Shown here: one piece after another, positions 61,447-64,000 of the stretch
Numbering within the stretch: the stretch's first letter is position 1
How the letters are laid out: every line of letters begins with the position of its first letter
Assembly (NCBI GenBank): GCA_948468385.1
Contig: CAOKHZ010000007.1
Location: 62,001 to 126,000, forward strand
Length of the DNA stretch: 64,000 bases
From: an uncultured Faecalicatena sp.
GTDB taxonomy: Bacteria > Bacillota > Clostridia > Lachnospirales > Lachnospiraceae
Direction: 5' to 3'
Notes under the pieces: model-generated
Database searches by the model: none
What the model saw: the letters and a program-made list of their open reading frames with translations, nothing else
What the model was told of the DNA's origin: nothing
Translations under genes and position numbers: made by a program

Positions 61447-63975
61447 ATGGAAGACAATATTTTTGACAAGGTTCACGAAGTCGATTTGAAGAAGACGATG
61501 GAGTCTTCTTATATTGACTATGCGATGAGCGTCATTGCCGCCCGAGCGCTTCCCGACGTCAGGGACGGTTTAAAGCCGGTGCAGAGACGAATCTTATATT
61601 CCATGATTGAGTTAAATAACGGGCCGGACAAGCCGCACCGTAAGTGTGCGCGTATTGTCGGTGACACGATGGGTAAATATCATCCCCATGGCGACAGTTC
61701 CATTTATGGGGCATTGGTAAATATGGCGCAGGAGTGGTCTACCAGGTATCCGTTGGTTGACGGGCATGGGAATTTTGGTTCGGTGGATGGCGACGGGGCC
61801 GCCGCCATGCGTTATACGGAGGCGCGTCTTTCCAAGATTTCAATGGAGATGACGGCCGACATTAACAAGGACACGGTTGATTTTGCGCCAAACTTTGATG
61901 AGACGGAAAAGGAACCTAAGGTACTTCCATCTAGATTTCCGAATCTCCTTGTGAATGGAACGAATGGTATCGCGGTCGGGATGGCTACCAATATTCCACC
62001 GCATAATCTGCGGGAAGTAATTGGTGCCGTGGTCAAGATTATTGACGACCAGATTGATGATAATGGAGAAACATCCATCGAGGACATCATGGAAATCGTC
62101 AAGGGACCGGATTTTCCTACCGGTGCGGAGATTCTCGGCAAGAGCGGCATTGAAGAGGCTTACCGTACGGGACGCGGAAAAATCCGGGTACGTGCGATCA
62201 GCAACATTGAACCGATGCAAAACGGAAAAAACCGTATTATAGTAACAGAACTTCCTTACATGGTCAATAAAGCAAGGTTGATTGAAAAAATTGCCGAGCT
62301 TGTGAGGGATAAGAAGATTGACGGAATTACAGATTTAAGTGACCAGTCCAGCAGGGAAGGCATGAGAATTTGTATAGAGTTACGCCGTGACGTCAACCCA
62401 AACATCATTTTAAATCAGCTTTATAAACATACACAATTGCAGGATACGTTCGGCGTTATCATGCTTGCGTTGGTCAATAATGAACCGAAGGTCATGAATC
62501 TTTTGGACATGTTAAATCATTACCTGAAGCATCAGGAAAACGTGGTGACCAGACGGACGAAGTATGAGTTGAACAAGGCCGAGGAACGGGCGCACATTTT
62601 GAAAGGTTTGCTGATTGCCCTGGACAATATCGACGAGGTCATCAAGATTATCCGTGGTTCTCGGAGCGTGCAGTTGGCGAAGGAAGAATTGATGTCCCGC
62701 TTTGAATTGACGGACGTGCAGGCACAAGCCATCGTGGACATGCGTCTTCGTACGCTGACTGGTTTGGAACGGGAAAAAATAGAGGCCGAGTATGCGGAAT
62801 TGATGAAGCGTATCGAGGAATTGAAAGCGATTCTGGCAGATCGGAAGCTTCTTTTGGGAATCATTAAAAAAGAAATCATGCTTATTTCCGACAAGTATGG
62901 TGATGAGAGAAGAACCAGCATCGGGTTTGATGAGTTTGACATTTCCATGGAGGATATGATTCCGAAAGAGGATGTCGTTATCACGATGACGAAATTAGGA
63001 TATATCAAGCGCATGACAATAGATACCTTTAAGAGTCAAAATCGCGGAGGCAAGGGTATCAAGGGAATGCAAAAGTTGGAGGAGGATTATATTCAGGAGT
63101 TATTTATTACTTCTACTCATAATTATATTATGTATTTTACAAATACGGGCCGCGTTTATCGGATGAAAGCGTACGAGATACCGGAAGCGAGTCGAACTTC
63201 GCGTGGAACGGCAATTATCAACTTGCTTCAATTGATGCCGGAGGAAAAGATTACGGCCATGATACCGATTAAGACTTATGATGATAATCAGTATCTGTTC
63301 ATGGCTACGGAGCAGGGATTGGTTAAGAAAACCCCGCTTCGGGAATATTTTAACGTCCGTAAAAAAGGCTTGGCGGCCATTACGCTGCGGGAGGACGACC
63401 AGTTAATTGAAGTGAAAATAACGGATAATGAAAAGGATATTCTTTTGGTTACCAAGTATGGTCAATGTATTCGATTTGATGAAAATGATGTCCGTTCTAC
63501 GGGAAGGACGTCGATGGGCGTACGTGGAATTAACCTAAGTGACAGGGATGTCGTAATCGGCATGCAGGTGTCAATACAAGGAGATAGTTTGTTGATCGTA
63601 TCTGAAAAAGGTATGGGCAAGCGTACTTCCATGGAAGAATTCACAAATCAAAATCGTGGAGGAAAGGGAGTCAAATGTTATAAGATAACGGAAAAGACCG
63701 GAAACGTGGTGGGCATGAAGGCCGTTTCCGAGGACGATGAAATCATGATGATTAACAGCGAGGGAATTATCATAAGAATGGCATGTGACACGATTTCCAA
63801 GTATGGAAGAATTACTTCCGGCGTGAAACTTATCAATTTGGGTGAAAAAGAAAGCGTGGTAAGTATCGCGAAAGTGAGAAAGACCGCGGCGGAAATTGAC
63901 GGGGAAGAAGTGGAAATTTCTGAAGAAAGGGAAGATATAGAGAAAGCAGAAGATATAGAAGAAAAGCAAGAGTAA
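61447..63975 (+). CDS. gyrA: DNA gyrase subunit A
   Basis: The product (842 aa) is the DNA-cutting subunit of gyrase. The catalytic Tyr is in [13 protein letters not shown]. The quinolone-determining region reads [17 protein letters not shown], with a susceptible-looking Ser at the usual position. The C-terminal beta-pinwheel starts with the GyrA box [10 protein letters not shown] (about 529-538), and a second similar QNRGGKGVK lies near 733. The tail (about 815-842) is very acidic. ATG at 61447 follows AAGGAAGGAG. It is separated from gyrB by the folded element. Confidence 0.99.
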   Translation: MEDNIFDKVHEVDLKKTMESSYIDYAMSVIAARALPDVRDGLKPVQRRILYSMIELNNGPDKPHRKCARIVGDTMGKYHPHGDSSIYGALVNMAQEWSTRYPLVDGHGNFGSVDGDGAAAMRYTEARLSKISMEMTADINKDTVDFAPNFDETEKEPKVLPSRFPNLLVNGTNGIAVGMATNIPPHNLREVIGAVVKIIDDQIDDNGETSIEDIMEIVKGPDFPTGAEILGKSGIEEAYRTGRGKIRVRAISNIEPMQNGKNRIIVTELPYMVNKARLIEKIAELVRDKKIDGITDLSDQSSREGMRICIELRRDVNPNIILNQLYKHTQLQDTFGVIMLALVNNEPKVMNLLDMLNHYLKHQENVVTRRTKYELNKAEERAHILKGLLIALDNIDEVIKIIRGSRSVQLAKEELMSRFELTDVQAQAIVDMRLRTLTGLEREKIEAEYAELMKRIEELKAILADRKLLLGIIKKEIMLISDKYGDERRTSIGFDEFDISMEDMIPKEDVVITMTKLGYIKRMTIDTFKSQNRGGKGIKGMQKLEEDYIQELFITSTHNYIMYFTNTGRVYRMKAYEIPEASRTSRGTAIINLLQLMPEEKITAMIPIKTYDDNQYLFMATEQGLVKKTPLREYFNVRKKGLAAITLREDDQLIEVKITDNEKDILLVTKYGQCIRFDENDVRSTGRTSMGVRGINLSDRDVVIGMQVSIQGDSLLIVSEKGMGKRTSMEEFTNQNRGGKGVKCYKITEKTGNVVGMKAVSEDDEIMMINSEGIIIRMACDTISKYGRITSGVKLINLGEKESVVSIAKVRKTAAEIDGEEVEISEEREDIEKAEDIEEKQE

Positions 63976-64000
63976 GAATCAAGAATAAGATATAGTCATC

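Overview
The window looks like about 64 kb around the chromosomal replication origin of a low-to-moderate GC, spore-forming anaerobic Firmicute, most likely a Lachnospiraceae (Clostridia). The family call is inference from content: the classical order rpmH-rnpA-yidD-yidC-jag-mnmE-mnmG-rsmG-parA-parB to the left of dnaA-dnaN-S4-recF-gyrB-gyrA, SpoIID/SpoIIQ-type sporulation genes, DUF3881/DUF4446/DUF4317 genes, T-box leaders, and a Fur/PerR-rubrerythrin pair. Almost every gene left of 54.6 kb is on the minus strand and every gene right of 55.1 kb is on the plus strand, so transcription runs away from an oriC at about 54.65-55.16 kb (DnaA-box clusters on both sides of dnaA).

Layout. 1-6.0 kb: start of a GH18-like exported hydrolase, mecA, a DUF1858 redox protein, an SH3-NlpC/P60 cell-wall hydrolase behind a structured leader, and a Fur-family regulator with a near-perfect Fur box followed by a rubrerythrin. 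6.0-8.7 kb: a chromosomally located plasmid-type replicon, made of a Rep_3-like initiator, a coupled GIY-YIG nuclease and an upstream array of CTACG iterons phased at 22 bp. 8.7-16.9 kb: spoIIQ-like and spoIID genes, glgP, and ileS behind an Ile T-box. 17.0-20.9 kb: an AT-rich three-gene cassette (membrane protein, HExxH protein, 62-aa protein) of unknown function. 21.2-25.5 kb: a GtrA/YfhO/GtrB-like glycosylation operon. 25.7-32.4 kb: an OmpR-type two-component system, a C39 peptidase, and trpBA behind a Trp T-box. 32.6-39.1 kb: single genes (AAA/DUF4143, tRNA-Val, hydrolases, DUF4317, ybaK, YcxB) and a deletion scar joining an oxidoreductase fragment to a HypA fragment. 39.2-41.8 kb: a decayed island between a 22-nt tRNA-Arg 3' copy and the intact tRNA-Arg, next to a Fic gene with an in-frame stop. 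41.9-54.7 kb: DUF3881, serS, DUF4446, parB/parA with two parS sites, and the rsmG-to-rpmH block. 54.7-64 kb: oriC and dnaA through gyrA.

How it fits together: the right two thirds are core origin biology (initiation, clamp, gyrase, ParABS segregation, tRNA modification, membrane insertion). The left part mixes housekeeping genes under amino-acid (T-box) and metal/peroxide (Fur) control with inserted accessory modules. The most unusual items are the chromosomal iteron replicon, the uncharacterised metallopeptidase cassette, a four-way folded element between gyrB and gyrA, and a terminator hairpin that contains the spoIID Shine-Dalgarno sequence. All functional calls come from reading sequence; no database search was possible.
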